Positions 8,838 to 16,831 of a stretch of DNA of 40,646 nucleotides are shown piece after piece. The position numbers and the translations under genes are program-made. The notes under the pieces are model-generated. The model saw nothing but the letters and a program-made list of their open reading frames with translations, had not been told where the DNA came from and did no database searches. Source of the stretch: Pseudomonadota bacterium (GTDB taxonomy: Bacteria; Pseudomonadota; Alphaproteobacteria; Rhizobiales; Devosiaceae); contig JAEYTY010000115.1 of NCBI GenBank assembly GCA_023433775.1, positions 1-40,646 on the forward strand, in the 5' to 3' direction. Position 1 is the first letter of the stretch, and the number at the start of each line of letters is the position of its first letter.

Positions 8838-9995
8838 CTAGCGCTGGCCCATTCCGATGCGGAAGGCCTGGCGCCGGAGCGGCGGCAACAGCCGCAGGGC
8901 CCAGAGGCCAGAGGCGCGCATGGCCTGGCTGGGCAACATATCGGCAAGGAGCGAGCGGAAGAGGGTGTCGACCATGCCGCCTGTGCGGGCAAGATCGCCG
9001 CTGCGGCGCTCGGCATAGTCGCGCGTGGCGATTTCGGCCCAGTCAGCGCGGGTCTTATCGACGCGCGAGAGGGCGGCCAGAAGATCGGCGACATCGCGGA
9101 GGCCCAGATTGAGGCCCTGCGCCCCGATGGGCGGGAAGGCGTGGGCTGCCTCGCCCACCAGGGCCACGCCATCGGCGCTGGCTGTCGCAACGCTCAGCGT
9201 GCTGAGCGGAAAGATGAAGCTGGGCGAAACGAGCGTGATAGCGCCGAAGAGGCGCTGGGAGCGCTCATGGAAGGCCTTGAGGAGACTTTCGGGGCCACCG
9301 GCCTGCGCGGCGCGAAGCACTGGCTCCTCGTCGATCCAAACGAGATTGGCGCGATTGCCGCCGGCCGGCACGAGGGTGAAGGGGCCGTGGGGGTAGTGGA
9401 ACTCTACCGAAGCGCCGCCCAGTGGGCGGGACAGTTCCAGATCGCAGACCAGCGCAGATTCGGCGAAATTGCGTTCCGCGGTCGCAATACCGGCGGCTGT
9501 GCGGATGAGTGACTTCTTGCCATCGGCGCCCACGATGAGCGGCGCCCGCAGCTCGGCGCCACTGGCAAGGGTGACGACGCCAAGCGCGCCGTCGCGGCGA
9601 TATTGGGTAACCGCCTCATTGCGGGTGGAGAGGCCGGAGGCCGGCGCGGCGGCGGTGAATTGCTCGAGGAGCCGCGCATTGCCAAAATTCCAGCCGAAAG
9701 CCGCAAGGCCGGATTCGCTGGCGTCGAACAAAGTCTCGGGCGCACGGATGAGGCGCGGGGTGGCGTCGATGATGCGAATGGCGGTGAGGGCGTGGCCGAT
9801 GGCGGCGGGATCGTCGATGAGGCCGGAGGAGAGGAGGAACTCGACGCTGGGCATCATCAGCGCCGAAGTGCGCCGGTCGGGCGGGGCGCTGGGCGCCAGA
9901 TGCAGCGTATCGAAACCGGCACGGGCCAGGGTGACGGCGGCGGCGACGCCAACGAGGCCACCGCCGACAATGATGATATCCGCATCGGCCTGCAT
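8838..9995 (-). CDS. UbiH/UbiF/COQ6-family FAD-dependent monooxygenase
   Basis: A 385-residue flavoprotein hydroxylase of the ubiquinone-biosynthesis type. The Rossmann FAD-binding motif is at the N-terminus (IIIVGGGLVGVAAAVTLARAG, split: GxGxxG at residues 11-16). The mid-protein IVGADGKKS matches the NAD(P)H/FAD DG motif, and the second FAD motif reads LVGEAAHAFPPIGAQGLNLG; most relatives have GDAAH, so the Asp is Glu here. It probably hydroxylates the ubiquinone ring on the inner membrane, but which carbon is modified (UbiH, UbiF, UbiL type) cannot be read from the sequence. It is the last gene of a three-gene minus-strand unit; its ATG overlaps the upstream stop by one base (TGATG), implying coupled translation. 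Confidence 0.8.
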   Translation of the reverse strand: MQADADIIIVGGGLVGVAAAVTLARAGFDTLHLAPSAPPDRRTSALMMPSVEFLLSSGLIDDPAAIGHALTAIRIIDATPRLIRAPETLFDASESGLAAFGWNFGNARLLEQFTAAAPASGLSTRNEAVTQYRRDGALGVVTLASGAELRAPLIVGADGKKSLIRTAAGIATAERNFAESALVCDLELSRPLGGASVEFHYPHGPFTLVPAGGNRANLVWIDEEPVLRAAQAGGPESLLKAFHERSQRLFGAITLVSPSFIFPLSTLSVATASADGVALVGEAAHAFPPIGAQGLNLGLRDVADLLAALSRVDKTRADWAEIATRDYAERRSGDLARTGGMVDTLFRSLLADMLPSQAMRASGLWALRLLPPLRRQAFRIGMGQR

Positions 9996-10453
9996 CAGCT
10001 TGCTCCCATTCCGGTATTGCGGCGCATGAAGAGGCCACCGGCAAAGGAGCCGGCGAACATGGCGACAAGGAAGAGCCACAGACCATCGGGCTGGAAGGCG
10101 ATGAGCGAGATGGCGGGGCCAGGGCAAATTCCCGACATGCCCCAGCCCAGTCCGAAGAGGACCGCGCCACCGATCAGCCGTGCGTCGATGCCTTTATATT
10201 CCGGCTCATGGAAGCTGGTGTCGAACAGTGGGGCGGCACGGCGGCGACCAAGGCGCACCGCGATGAACATGACGACGATTGCCGGGACGATGACGAAAGC
10301 GAGGCTCGGGTCCCAGCCGCCAGTGGGAATGGCGGTGAAATCGAGAAAGCGCAGGACCTTGAGCGGATCGACCATCTGCGAAACATAGAGGCCGGCGCCG
10401 AACAGGGCGCCGCTCAGCGCCGCAGTGGCGAGATAGGGCAGGCGGGCGCTCAT
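9995..10453 (-). CDS. DUF6691/YeeE-YedE family membrane protein (second half-permease)
   Basis: A 152-residue hydrophobic protein with about four membrane helices, of the short YeeE/YedE (sulfur transport, PF04143) type. The signature GMSGICPGPAI carries the conserved cysteine thought to handle thiosulfate or other sulfur compounds in the full-length TsuA/YeeE proteins. It follows the sister gene directly: the upstream stop and this ATG share a base (TGATG). The two half-proteins together correspond to one full-length YeeE. In other alphaproteobacteria such pairs sit with the BigR repressor and a persulfide dioxygenase; neither is visible here. Confidence 0.75.
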   Translation of the reverse strand: MSARLPYLATAALSGALFGAGLYVSQMVDPLKVLRFLDFTAIPTGGWDPSLAFVIVPAIVVMFIAVRLGRRRAAPLFDTSFHEPEYKGIDARLIGGAVLFGLGWGMSGICPGPAISLIAFQPDGLWLFLVAMFAGSFAGGLFMRRNTGMGAS

Positions 10454-10905
10454 CAGACAATCCCCGTGACGGTAACAGTGAGAATGGCGACGCCGAAGAA
10501 GACGGCGACGGCCACCAGCGAGCGCGGCGAGAGCCGAGCAAGGCCGCAGACGCCATGGCCCGACGTGCAGCCATTGCCGATCCGCGTGCCGATGCCGGTA
10601 AGGAGGCCCGCGACGATCAGCCAGACCGGCATGGGCAGCGACCAGCCCGCGGGCGGGGCGGCAAGCACGGCAGGCTCGACGCCGCCGACGCCCAGCTGGG
10701 GAAAGAGTTTGGCGCTCGCCCAGGTGGCGGCAACAAGCGCGATGAGAAAGATGACACGCCAGGCAATGGTGCGGCCGGGCGGCAGCAGATGGCCGAAAAT
10801 GCCGGATATGCCGGCTATGCGGCCATTGCCGAGCCACAGCACGGCGCAGGCAAGGCCGATCAGGGCGCCGCCGAGGGCCGCAGAAAGGGGCGTGAAGGAT
10901 TCCAT
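10453..10905 (-). CDS. YeeE/YedE family membrane protein (first half-permease)
   Basis: A 150-residue membrane protein, sister of the following gene. It has about four hydrophobic helices and the family motif GNGCTSGHGVCGLARLSPRS near residues 112-131, with conserved cysteines, as in YeeE/YedE sulfur-compound transporters. The start at 10905 (MESFTPLSAALGG) is preferred over the upstream in-frame ATG at 10950 because family members begin just before the first helix. It heads the unit YeeE-DUF6691-monooxygenase, in which all junctions are one-base TGATG overlaps. The likely role is import of reduced sulfur (thiosulfate or sulfide related), known from relatives only. Confidence 0.75.
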   Translation of the reverse strand: MESFTPLSAALGGALIGLACAVLWLGNGRIAGISGIFGHLLPPGRTIAWRVIFLIALVAATWASAKLFPQLGVGGVEPAVLAAPPAGWSLPMPVWLIVAGLLTGIGTRIGNGCTSGHGVCGLARLSPRSLVAVAVFFGVAILTVTVTGIV

Positions 10906-10950
10906 GGCAGTGCGATCCACGTGTCGGGGACTGGAACTCAAACCTATCAC

Positions 10951-10979
10951 CCGGCATTGCCGGTTTGCCAGCGTGGCAA
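10951..10979. promoter_or_regulatory. Two adjacent palindromes upstream of the YeeE unit
   Basis: CCGGCA-T-TGCCGG (10951-10963) and TTGCCA-GCG-TGGCAA (10965-10979) are both perfect, share TGCC/GGCA half-sites, and lie 46-74 bases before the YeeE start in the divergent gap to terC. They are candidate operators for the sulfur-permease unit. The motif does not look like the AT-rich BigR site. Confidence 0.35.
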
Positions 10980-11090
10980 CGATGCGGCTTTTCCGCGCTG
11001 CCGGGATTGACGCAGCAAAATATACTCTTCTCGCCGCCGTGCCGTCCGCCTAAGTTTGCCCCCAACAGAGACTCGGAACTGGAGCCCTAA

Positions 11091-12050
11091 ATGCTTGAAC
11101 TGCTGGCCGATCCCAATGTGTGGATTGCCTTCGGCACCCTGACGATCATGGAGATCGTGCTGGGCATCGACAACATCGTGTTCATCTCGGTGCTGGTGTC
11201 CCGCCTGCCGCGCGAACAGGCCGAGTTTGCCCGCAAGTTGGGCATTGGACTGGCGCTGGTGTTCCGCATCATGCTGCTGTTCCTGATCAGCTGGATCGTG
11301 CAATTGCAGGACCCGGTCTTCGAAGCCTTCGGGCATGGCTTCTCCTGGAAGGATATTATCCTGATCTCGGGCGGCGCGTTCCTCATCTACAAGGCCACGC
11401 ATGAAATGCACGCCGCCATCGAAGATGACCATGAGGTCGGCGTCGCGGACGCAGCAAAGGCGACCCTGCAGGCCATCCTGCTGCAGATCGTCGTTATCGA
11501 CATGGTGTTCTCGATCGACTCCATCATCACCGCCGTGGGCATGGTGCCGGCAGATCAGGTGTTCGTCATGGTCGCCGCCGTTCTGGTGGCTGTCGGCGTC
11601 ATGTTCGTGGCTTCGGGCCCTATCGCCAAATTTGTTGCTGACCACCCGACCACCAAGATGCTGGCACTGGCCTTCCTGCTGCTGATCGGCGTGACGCTGG
11701 TGGCCGATGGCCTCGGCTTCCACATCCCCAAGGGTTATATCTATTCGGCCATGGCCTTCTCGGTGCTGGTCGAGGTCATCAATGTGCTCGCCAAGCGCCG
11801 CAAGGCGCGCAAAAAGGGCGGGCTTGCCGCCAAGCCCGGCTTTTCGCCTTTTACTGGCGATACCGGTTCGGTCTCGCCTGAACTGGCAATGGCCGCGCTG
11901 GGTCGTGGCAGTAATGCTGCCGCAAAACCGGCGGCCAAGGCCAGCCCTGCGCCGGCCGCCAAGGCGCCGGCAAAGCCAGCCGCCCGAACCGCATCGCGCG
12001 CGCAGTCGAGACCCAAATCGGCTCCACGCAAGCCCAAGGCACCGAAATGA
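11091..12050 (+). CDS. TerC family integral membrane protein with basic C-terminal tail
   Basis: A 319-residue protein whose first about 235 residues are a seven-helix TerC domain (PF03741). The motif MEIVLGIDNIVFIS with its acidic residue in the membrane and the repeat-related VVIDMVFSIDSIITAVGM are clear. TerC proteins are metal exporters, with evidence for manganese loading of exported proteins in some bacteria; 'tellurite resistance' is only a historical name. The last about 45 residues are an Ala/Pro/Lys/Arg-rich low-complexity tail like a histone H1 tail, unusual for this family. The Shine-Dalgarno GGAG precedes the ATG. The stop overlaps the next gene's start (ATGA). Confidence 0.85.
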   Translation: MLELLADPNVWIAFGTLTIMEIVLGIDNIVFISVLVSRLPREQAEFARKLGIGLALVFRIMLLFLISWIVQLQDPVFEAFGHGFSWKDIILISGGAFLIYKATHEMHAAIEDDHEVGVADAAKATLQAILLQIVVIDMVFSIDSIITAVGMVPADQVFVMVAAVLVAVGVMFVASGPIAKFVADHPTTKMLALAFLLLIGVTLVADGLGFHIPKGYIYSAMAFSVLVEVINVLAKRRKARKKGGLAAKPGFSPFTGDTGSVSPELAMAALGRGSNAAAKPAAKASPAPAAKAPAKPAARTASRAQSRPKSAPRKPKAPK

Positions 12051-13018
12051 CCAAAGTTGTCGTCATCGATTCCACCGGGGGGCCGGAAGTCCTCTTGGTG
12101 GAGGATCAAACCATTGGCTCGCCGGGCCCGGGCGAAGTGCGCATTCGCCACACGGCTATCGGCCTCAATTTCATCGATACCTATCAGCGCTCAGGTCTCT
12201 ATCCCATGACCATGCCCTTTGTGGGCGGCAATGAAGCTGCCGGCGTGGTGACCGAAGTGGGCGAAGGCGTGGACTATGTCCGCGTCGGCGACCGCGTCTG
12301 CTATCAGGGCGTGGTGGGGGCCTATGCCGAAGAGCGCCTGCTGGCCGCAGATCGCGTCATTCCCATTCCTGACGGGATAGATGACCAGACGGCGGCCGCC
12401 ATTCTGCTCAAGGGGCAGACGGCGTTCTACCTGCTGTTCAAGACCTGGCCGCTGCAGGCTGGCGAAACCATTTTGTGGCACGCGGCGGCGGGCGGCACGG
12501 GCCTTATCGCCACCCAATGGGCCAAGGCGCTTGGTGCGACGGTGATCGGTACGGCGGGCAGCGCGGACAAGCTGGCGCTGGCCAAGGCGCATGGCTGCGA
12601 TTACGTGATCAATTATCGCGAAGAGGACTTTGCCGCGCGGGTGAAGGACATCACCGGGGGCAGGGGTGTCGATGTCGTCTATGACGGCGTGGGCAAGGCG
12701 ACCTTTGAAGGTTCGCTCGATTGCCTGCGGCCGCGCGGCCTGCTGGCCAGCTTTGGCAATGCTTCTGGCCCGGTCAGCGTGCCTGACTTGGGCATATTGG
12801 CGCGCAAGGGCTCACTCTATGTGACGCGGCCGACCGGCGCGCACTATTTCCCCACACGCGAAGAACGGCTCGAATCGGCGACGGCATTGTTTGATGCGGT
12901 GAAGGCCGGGTCGATCAAGGTCGAGATCGGCGCTACATTCGCACTGGATGAAGTCGCCGAGGCCCATCGGGCGCTGGAGGCCCGGGAGACGACGGGTTCG
13001 GTCGTATTGCTGCCGTGA
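12047..13018 (+). CDS. NADPH:quinone oxidoreductase (zinc-independent MDR family)
   Basis: A 323-residue medium-chain reductase of the QOR type. The N-terminal GroES-like domain has VGGNEAAGVVTEVGEGV, and the Rossmann domain has the AAAGGTG nucleotide-binding loop (about residues 145-151) followed by ATQWAKALGATVIGT. Zinc ligands of alcohol dehydrogenases are absent. Relatives carry out one-electron reduction of quinones with NADPH; the physiological substrate here is unknown. It overlaps terC by four bases (ATGA) and is probably co-transcribed with it. A hairpin follows the stop. Confidence 0.9.
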   Translation: MTKVVVIDSTGGPEVLLVEDQTIGSPGPGEVRIRHTAIGLNFIDTYQRSGLYPMTMPFVGGNEAAGVVTEVGEGVDYVRVGDRVCYQGVVGAYAEERLLAADRVIPIPDGIDDQTAAAILLKGQTAFYLLFKTWPLQAGETILWHAAAGGTGLIATQWAKALGATVIGTAGSADKLALAKAHGCDYVINYREEDFAARVKDITGGRGVDVVYDGVGKATFEGSLDCLRPRGLLASFGNASGPVSVPDLGILARKGSLYVTRPTGAHYFPTREERLESATALFDAVKAGSIKVEIGATFALDEVAEAHRALEARETTGSVVLLP

Positions 13019-13027
13019 TGCAATAAA

Positions 13028-13064
13028 GGGAAGGCAGGGTTCGCGTTGACCGACCTGCCTTCCC
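13028..13064 (+). terminator. Hairpin after the quinone oxidoreductase gene
   Basis: An 11-bp perfect stem (13028-13038 with 13054-13064) with a 15-base loop starts ten bases after the stop. It is followed only by GTTCCT, so the T-run is poor; a likely but not textbook terminator. Confidence 0.55.
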
Positions 13065-13111
13065 GTTCCTACTGGACAGCCCGGCCCGCCCCCGCTAAAC
13101 GCTCATGCAAC

Positions 13112-13201
13112 GGGCAGGTGGCAGAGCGGTTGATTGCTCCGGTCTTGAAAACCGGCGAAGGTGCAAGCCTTCCGGGGGTTCGAATCCCTCCCTGCCCGCC
13201 A
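13112..13201 (+). tRNA. tRNA-Ser (anticodon UGA)
   Basis: A 90-base class II tRNA with encoded CCA. The acceptor stem is GGGCAGG with CCTGCCC, the D-arm region is GCAGAGCGG, and the anticodon stem-loop CCGGT-CTTGAAA-ACCGG places TGA at 13146-13148. A long variable arm is present, the T-loop is GGTTCGAATCC, and the discriminator G precedes CCA. The long variable arm and anticodon fit tRNA-Ser reading UCA/UCG codons. No integrated element or duplicated 3' end is seen beside it. Confidence 0.97.
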
Positions 13202-13357
13202 TTGCAATCCCACCGCTATGGCCCACTCAGTGCCCGCCTCAGGGCGACGATTTCTCCTGTCTGTTGTCGGATATGTGTGTCGCGCGGTTGGTTGCGTGTC
13301 GATTCTTGACGCCACCCCGCTGCACGGGCCAAAGTACGCGTGCGGCGGGAGGCATTG

Positions 13358-13597
13358 ATGGAACGAGAAGGTCTGGTACAGGACGTCGAAATCAATCTGG
13401 ATGGCCAAACCCATACGGCCACTTATTTTATTGAGAACGGCACCATTCACGCCAGCCTCGATAACAAGATCTATCTGCTGCCTTTGGGGCCGGTTCCGGC
13501 GTCTGACGTCGTCAAAAATCTGATGGCCGAAAAGCTGCGGCGAAAGGGGTTTCGCGAGACCCTTGCGCGCCGATGGTTTCCCGACGCGCGGGCCTGA
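13358..13597 (+). CDS. Conserved-looking small protein of unknown function
   Basis: I do not recognise the family. The 79-residue product starts MEREGLVQDVEINLDG, is probably soluble, and reads as an antiparallel-beta N-terminal half (alternating polar/hydrophobic residues up to about 45) followed by an amphipathic basic helix and the C-terminus RRWFPDARA. The ATG at 13358 has GGGAGG eight bases upstream and is favoured over an in-frame ATG 18 bases earlier. Codon bias is like that of its neighbours. It lies alone between the tRNA and another small gene, with no operon partner. Confidence 0.6.
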   Translation: MEREGLVQDVEINLDGQTHTATYFIENGTIHASLDNKIYLLPLGPVPASDVVKNLMAEKLRRKGFRETLARRWFPDARA

Positions 13598-13747
13598 AAT
13601 TTCTCTGAAATCGTGAAAAGCCAGCTCCGCAAGCGCGTTGCGGCGAAAACCCGTTTTGATTCAGCCAAGGCTGTGCGATAGGTTCGCCGCACTGCGCAAG
13701 GCTTCCCGCCAGGCGCGATCATTTCCAGCTTCACCGGGGTTTTGTCG

Positions 13748-13984
13748 ATGAGCCGCAAGGAATTTGAAGCATCGCGTATGCGCCGCGTGAAGCGGATTGC
13801 GGCGCGCTATGGGCTGACCGTTCTGACGTCTGAAAAGATGAAGGTTCTCGGCCAGCCGGGCGGGCACGCGCTTCGCCACGACGAAAGCTTCAAGGTGGTT
13901 TTCGGGGATGTGCCCAAGCCATTCTCGGCAACGCTTGAGGATATCGAGGCCTATATCGGCAAACTCGAAGCGGGCGAAGAATAA
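13748..13984 (+). CDS. Small basic-acidic protein of unknown function
   Basis: Not recognised. It has 78 residues, a strongly basic N-terminal half (MSRKEFEASRMRRVKRIAAR) and an acidic helical C-terminus (TLEDIEAYIGKLEAGEE). The ATG at 13748 is used; a TTG two codons upstream is the alternative. It is soluble, has no cysteines and no membrane segment. The base composition resembles that of the neighbouring genes. It could be a small regulatory or host-specific protein; nothing in the context points to a function. Confidence 0.55.
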   Translation: MSRKEFEASRMRRVKRIAARYGLTVLTSEKMKVLGQPGGHALRHDESFKVVFGDVPKPFSATLEDIEAYIGKLEAGEE

Positions 13985-14120
13985 CTCCTGCTGACCTGTC
14001 CTGCAAGCGGCAGGAAAAGCCGCCTGGCCGCAATATATTATTTAAACCGTAACAGGAATCGCCGCACACTGAAGGCGTTAGGCTTGTTTGGAGCGTGACC
14101 CGCTCCGAACATTTGTGGTC

Positions 14121-14163
14121 GCGGGATTTCTTCGGAAAAGCACCCCTTTTTCGCAAATCCCGC
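14121..14163. promoter_or_regulatory. Inverted repeat in the leader of a small gene
   Basis: GCGGGATTT (14121-14129) and AAATCCCGC (14155-14163) form a perfect 9-bp stem around a 25-base loop, ending 23 bases before the small gene at 14187. The loop contains CCCCTTTTT. It might be a terminator for upstream transcription or a leader structure. A weaker 6-bp hairpin (14090-14095 with 14101-14106) lies just upstream. Confidence 0.3.
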
Positions 14164-14186
14164 TCTAGTGTGGAGGCGCGTTTCTC

Positions 14187-14363
14187 ATGTTCACTCTGAT
14201 CAACGCCGACGCCGACGAAGACGACGCCGAAATCACCGATCCCCAGGAAATAGCGGAATTGTTTGCTGCCATAGCGGCGGTGGCTATCGAAGCCATCGGC
14301 TCGGGCCAGGCAAGGACGCTGTTTGAGGCGGTTGTGGAACAGGAGGGTCGTGATCCCAATTAA
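14187..14363 (+). CDS. Small acidic protein of 58 residues, unknown function
   Basis: A short open frame starting MFTLINADADEDDAEITD and ending EQEGRDPN. It is very acidic at the N-terminus, with an Ala/Ile-rich helix in the middle (ELFAAIAAVAIEAIGSG). GGAGG lies 11 bases before the ATG, which supports translation, and the codon choices are those of a coding sequence in this genome. No family recognised. It could be a spurious frame; the Shine-Dalgarno, clean start and codon bias are the only evidence. Confidence 0.45.
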   Translation: MFTLINADADEDDAEITDPQEIAELFAAIAAVAIEAIGSGQARTLFEAVVEQEGRDPN

Positions 14364-14504
14364 AGCCCAGGTTTTTTCGCCCAAATATCGCCCTGACCGG
14401 CTTGCCGGTCACTGACGCGGCATCTGCCGGACCAATGAAGCCTTGACGGAACGCGGCGCCTTCTGGAGGACTGCGTTCCGACACGGCAGCAAAGGGATGG
14501 CAAG

Positions 14505-15176
14505 GTGAGCGGAGCAGGTGGCATTGTGCCCGAACGGCCCCATATAGTGCCGCTGGGTGACAGTGCGCTGCTGGTCCGCTTTGGCGCCAGACTGGACGAC
14601 GCCGCCAACCGGCAGGCGCTTGCCTTTGCCGCTGCTCTGGCCGCCGACCCGATTGCGGGCGTGGTGGAAGTCGTGCCGAGCCTTGTGTCGGTTCTACTGC
14701 GCTATGATCCACGCGCCGCTGACCCTCTGCGGCTGGCGGGGGAGATTGCGCTGCGGCTCTCTGCGCCTGTTGCCGATGCGCCAGCGCGAGAGCACAGAAT
14801 TGCAGTGCGCTTTGGTGGCGAGAAGGGACCGGACCTTTCCGAGGTCGCCAGCGCGCTTGGAATGAGTGCGGCAGAATTTGTCGCGCAGCACAATGCGAAG
14901 CCCTTGCGGGTGCTGACAACCGGCTTTGCGCCGGGTTTCGTCTATTGCGGATTTCACGCAGATGAACTGGTGCTCCCAAGGCGGACTGCGGTGCGGCTCA
15001 TGGTGCCGGCGGGCAGCGTGCTGTTTGCGGCGGGGCAGACGGCGATTGCCGCGACGGATATTCCGACCGGCTGGCATGTGATCGGCTGGACTGACTTTGC
15101 CAATTTTGATCCCGCGCATATGCCGCCGACCCGGCTTGCGGCAGCAGACATGGTCCGGTTCGAGGCGATGCTGTGA
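14505..15176 (+). CDS. pxpB: 5-oxoprolinase subunit PxpB
   Basis: PxpB (KipI/allophanate-hydrolase-subunit-1 family, PF02682) is one of three subunits of the ATP-dependent prokaryotic 5-oxoprolinase, which opens 5-oxoproline (pyroglutamate, a damage product of glutamine) to glutamate. The 223 residues carry the N-terminal LGDSALLVRFG, the central RVLTTGFAPGFVYCG and the C-terminal TGWHVIGWT that typify the family. The start is GTG at 14505 with GGGATGGCAAG upstream; family N-termini begin close to this point. It is the first gene of pxpBCA and overlaps pxpC by four bases (GTGA). The assignment is secure because all three subunits are adjacent. Confidence 0.93.
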   Translation: MSGAGGIVPERPHIVPLGDSALLVRFGARLDDAANRQALAFAAALAADPIAGVVEVVPSLVSVLLRYDPRAADPLRLAGEIALRLSAPVADAPAREHRIAVRFGGEKGPDLSEVASALGMSAAEFVAQHNAKPLRVLTTGFAPGFVYCGFHADELVLPRRTAVRLMVPAGSVLFAAGQTAIAATDIPTGWHVIGWTDFANFDPAHMPPTRLAAADMVRFEAML

Positions 15177-16075
15177 GCGCGCGCATAAGAATAGTGCGGG
15201 CTGGGCCGCTGACGACGATCCAGGATAGCGGTCGGACAGGGATGCTGGTGCATGGCATTACGGCGTCCGGCCCCATGGACCGCGGTGCATTTGGCCGGGC
15301 CGGACGATGGGCCGGTGCGAGTGGCGAGGCGGGGATCGAGTTCACCATGGCCGGGCTGGAACTGGTGGTGACCGAGGGACGACTCGCTGCCGGCTGGGAT
15401 GGCGGGCATTTTGCCCTGACCATCAATGGCACGGCGCAGGACTGGCCGGGGCGCGGCGAACTGGTGGCGGGTGATGTCCTGGCGATTACGCCGGGAGAGG
15501 GCGGCAATTATGGCTATCTGCAGTTTGGCGCGAGCATCGAGCTTCCAAGAGTGCTGGGGAGTTTTGCGACCAATACGCGGGCGCGGATTGGCGGGTTGGA
15601 TGGGCGGGCCCTGCGCCCTGGCGACGAGCTGACGCTGATTGGCGAGGGACAGGCGGGCCAGGATGTGCCCACAGTAGCAGATGAGGCGGGGCCGATCCGC
15701 TTTATGTGGGGACTGCACGCGGACCAGTTTTCTGACGCGGTGACGCAGCGGTTTCCGGGGGCGGAATTTGTGGTGACGCGGACGCTGGATCGCATGGGGG
15801 TGCGGCTGGAGGATCGGGCGGGAGTCTTTTCCGGGGCGAGCATTCTCTCGCTGGTGTCGGAGCCCGTTGTGCCGGGCGATATCCAGATCCAGGGCGATGG
15901 CACGCCGGTGGTGCTGATGCGTGATCACCAGTCGACAGGCGGCTATCCGCGTATCGGCACGGTGATCAGTGCCGATCTCGACCGGGTTGCCCAGATGCGG
16001 CCCGGAACCGCTCTTGCCTTCGAACCCGTCAGTGTCGAACATGCCCATCGTCTGTTGCGGAGCAGCGAAACATGA
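15173..16075 (+). CDS. pxpC: 5-oxoprolinase subunit PxpC
   Basis: A 300-residue member of the biotin-dependent carboxyltransferase-like/KipA family (PF02626), the partner of PxpB. It begins RIVRAGPLTTIQDSGRTGMLVHG, here split as the motif GPLTTIQDSGR and the following GITASGPMDRGAF, both hallmarks of the family; LMRDHQSTGGYPRIGTV lies near the C-terminus. PxpB and PxpC form the ATP-using complex that acts with PxpA. The GTG start is fixed by overlap with the pxpB stop, and the stop overlaps the pxpA start (ATGA), so the three genes are tightly coupled. Confidence 0.93.
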   Translation: MSARIRIVRAGPLTTIQDSGRTGMLVHGITASGPMDRGAFGRAGRWAGASGEAGIEFTMAGLELVVTEGRLAAGWDGGHFALTINGTAQDWPGRGELVAGDVLAITPGEGGNYGYLQFGASIELPRVLGSFATNTRARIGGLDGRALRPGDELTLIGEGQAGQDVPTVADEAGPIRFMWGLHADQFSDAVTQRFPGAEFVVTRTLDRMGVRLEDRAGVFSGASILSLVSEPVVPGDIQIQGDGTPVVLMRDHQSTGGYPRIGTVISADLDRVAQMRPGTALAFEPVSVEHAHRLLRSSET

Positions 16076-16824
16076 CCTCTATCGATCTCAATGCCGATCT
16101 CGGTGAAGGCATGGGCAGTGACGACGAACTGCTGGAAATCGTCTCCAGCGCTTCGATTGCCTGTGGCGGCCATGCGGGGGATGCGGCGACTATTCGGCAC
16201 GTGCTGAAGGTGTGCAAGGCGCGCGGCGTGCGGGCCGGCGCGCATCCAGGCTATGCCGACCCCATCCGCTTCGGACGGTTCCGGCTGGCACTGCCGCCAG
16301 AGAAACTGGCCGAGCAGATCAGGGACCAGATGTTTCTGGTGCATTACATTGCCGACGAGGTGGGCGTGCCGCTGGCCTATGTAAAACTGCATGGCGCACT
16401 GGCCAATCAGGCGGCCGAGGATTTTGACTTCGCCATGGCGGTGTTCGCCAATATCGAGGCCATGGATACAAGGATGGCGGTGCTGGCGCTCGATAACAGC
16501 CAGCAGGTGGCGGCGGCCAAGGCTGTCGGGCTCAAATTCATTCGCGAGGCCTATGCGGACCGCGCCTATACGGCTGAGGGAATGCTGGTGCCGCGCAGCG
16601 AGGAGGGGGCGGTGATCCATGATGCCGAAGCCGTTATCGCGCGGTGCCTTCGGCTGGCGCAGCATGGGGAGATTGTCGCCATCCACGGCACGGTGCTGAA
16701 ATCGGAGGCGCGCTCGATTTGCCTGCATGGCGACACGCCGGGCGCTGTCGAGCTGGCGCGGGATATCCGCGATGCGCTGGAAGGCGAGGGGATCACGATA
16801 GCGCCGGTCGAGCCGGTCAGCTGA
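16072..16824 (+). CDS. pxpA: 5-oxoprolinase subunit PxpA (LamB/YcsF family)
   Basis: A 250-residue LamB/YcsF protein (PF03746) with the family signature at the N-terminus: IDLNADLGEG then SIACGGHAGD, followed by GAHPGYADP, YVKLHGALAN and IHGTVLK. PxpA is the hydrolytic subunit of the ATP-dependent 5-oxoprolinase. It ends the pxpBCA operon. The ABC uptake operon that follows is convergent, so if the two are linked it is through function, not a common transcript. Confidence 0.93.
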   Translation: MTSIDLNADLGEGMGSDDELLEIVSSASIACGGHAGDAATIRHVLKVCKARGVRAGAHPGYADPIRFGRFRLALPPEKLAEQIRDQMFLVHYIADEVGVPLAYVKLHGALANQAAEDFDFAMAVFANIEAMDTRMAVLALDNSQQVAAAKAVGLKFIREAYADRAYTAEGMLVPRSEEGAVIHDAEAVIARCLRLAQHGEIVAIHGTVLKSEARSICLHGDTPGAVELARDIRDALEGEGITIAPVEPVS

Positions 16825-16831
16825 GGTTGAT

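Noticed and set aside
13112..13201. tRNA-Ser as an integration site
   Set aside because: No integrase gene and no second copy of the tRNA 3' end is visible downstream in the window.
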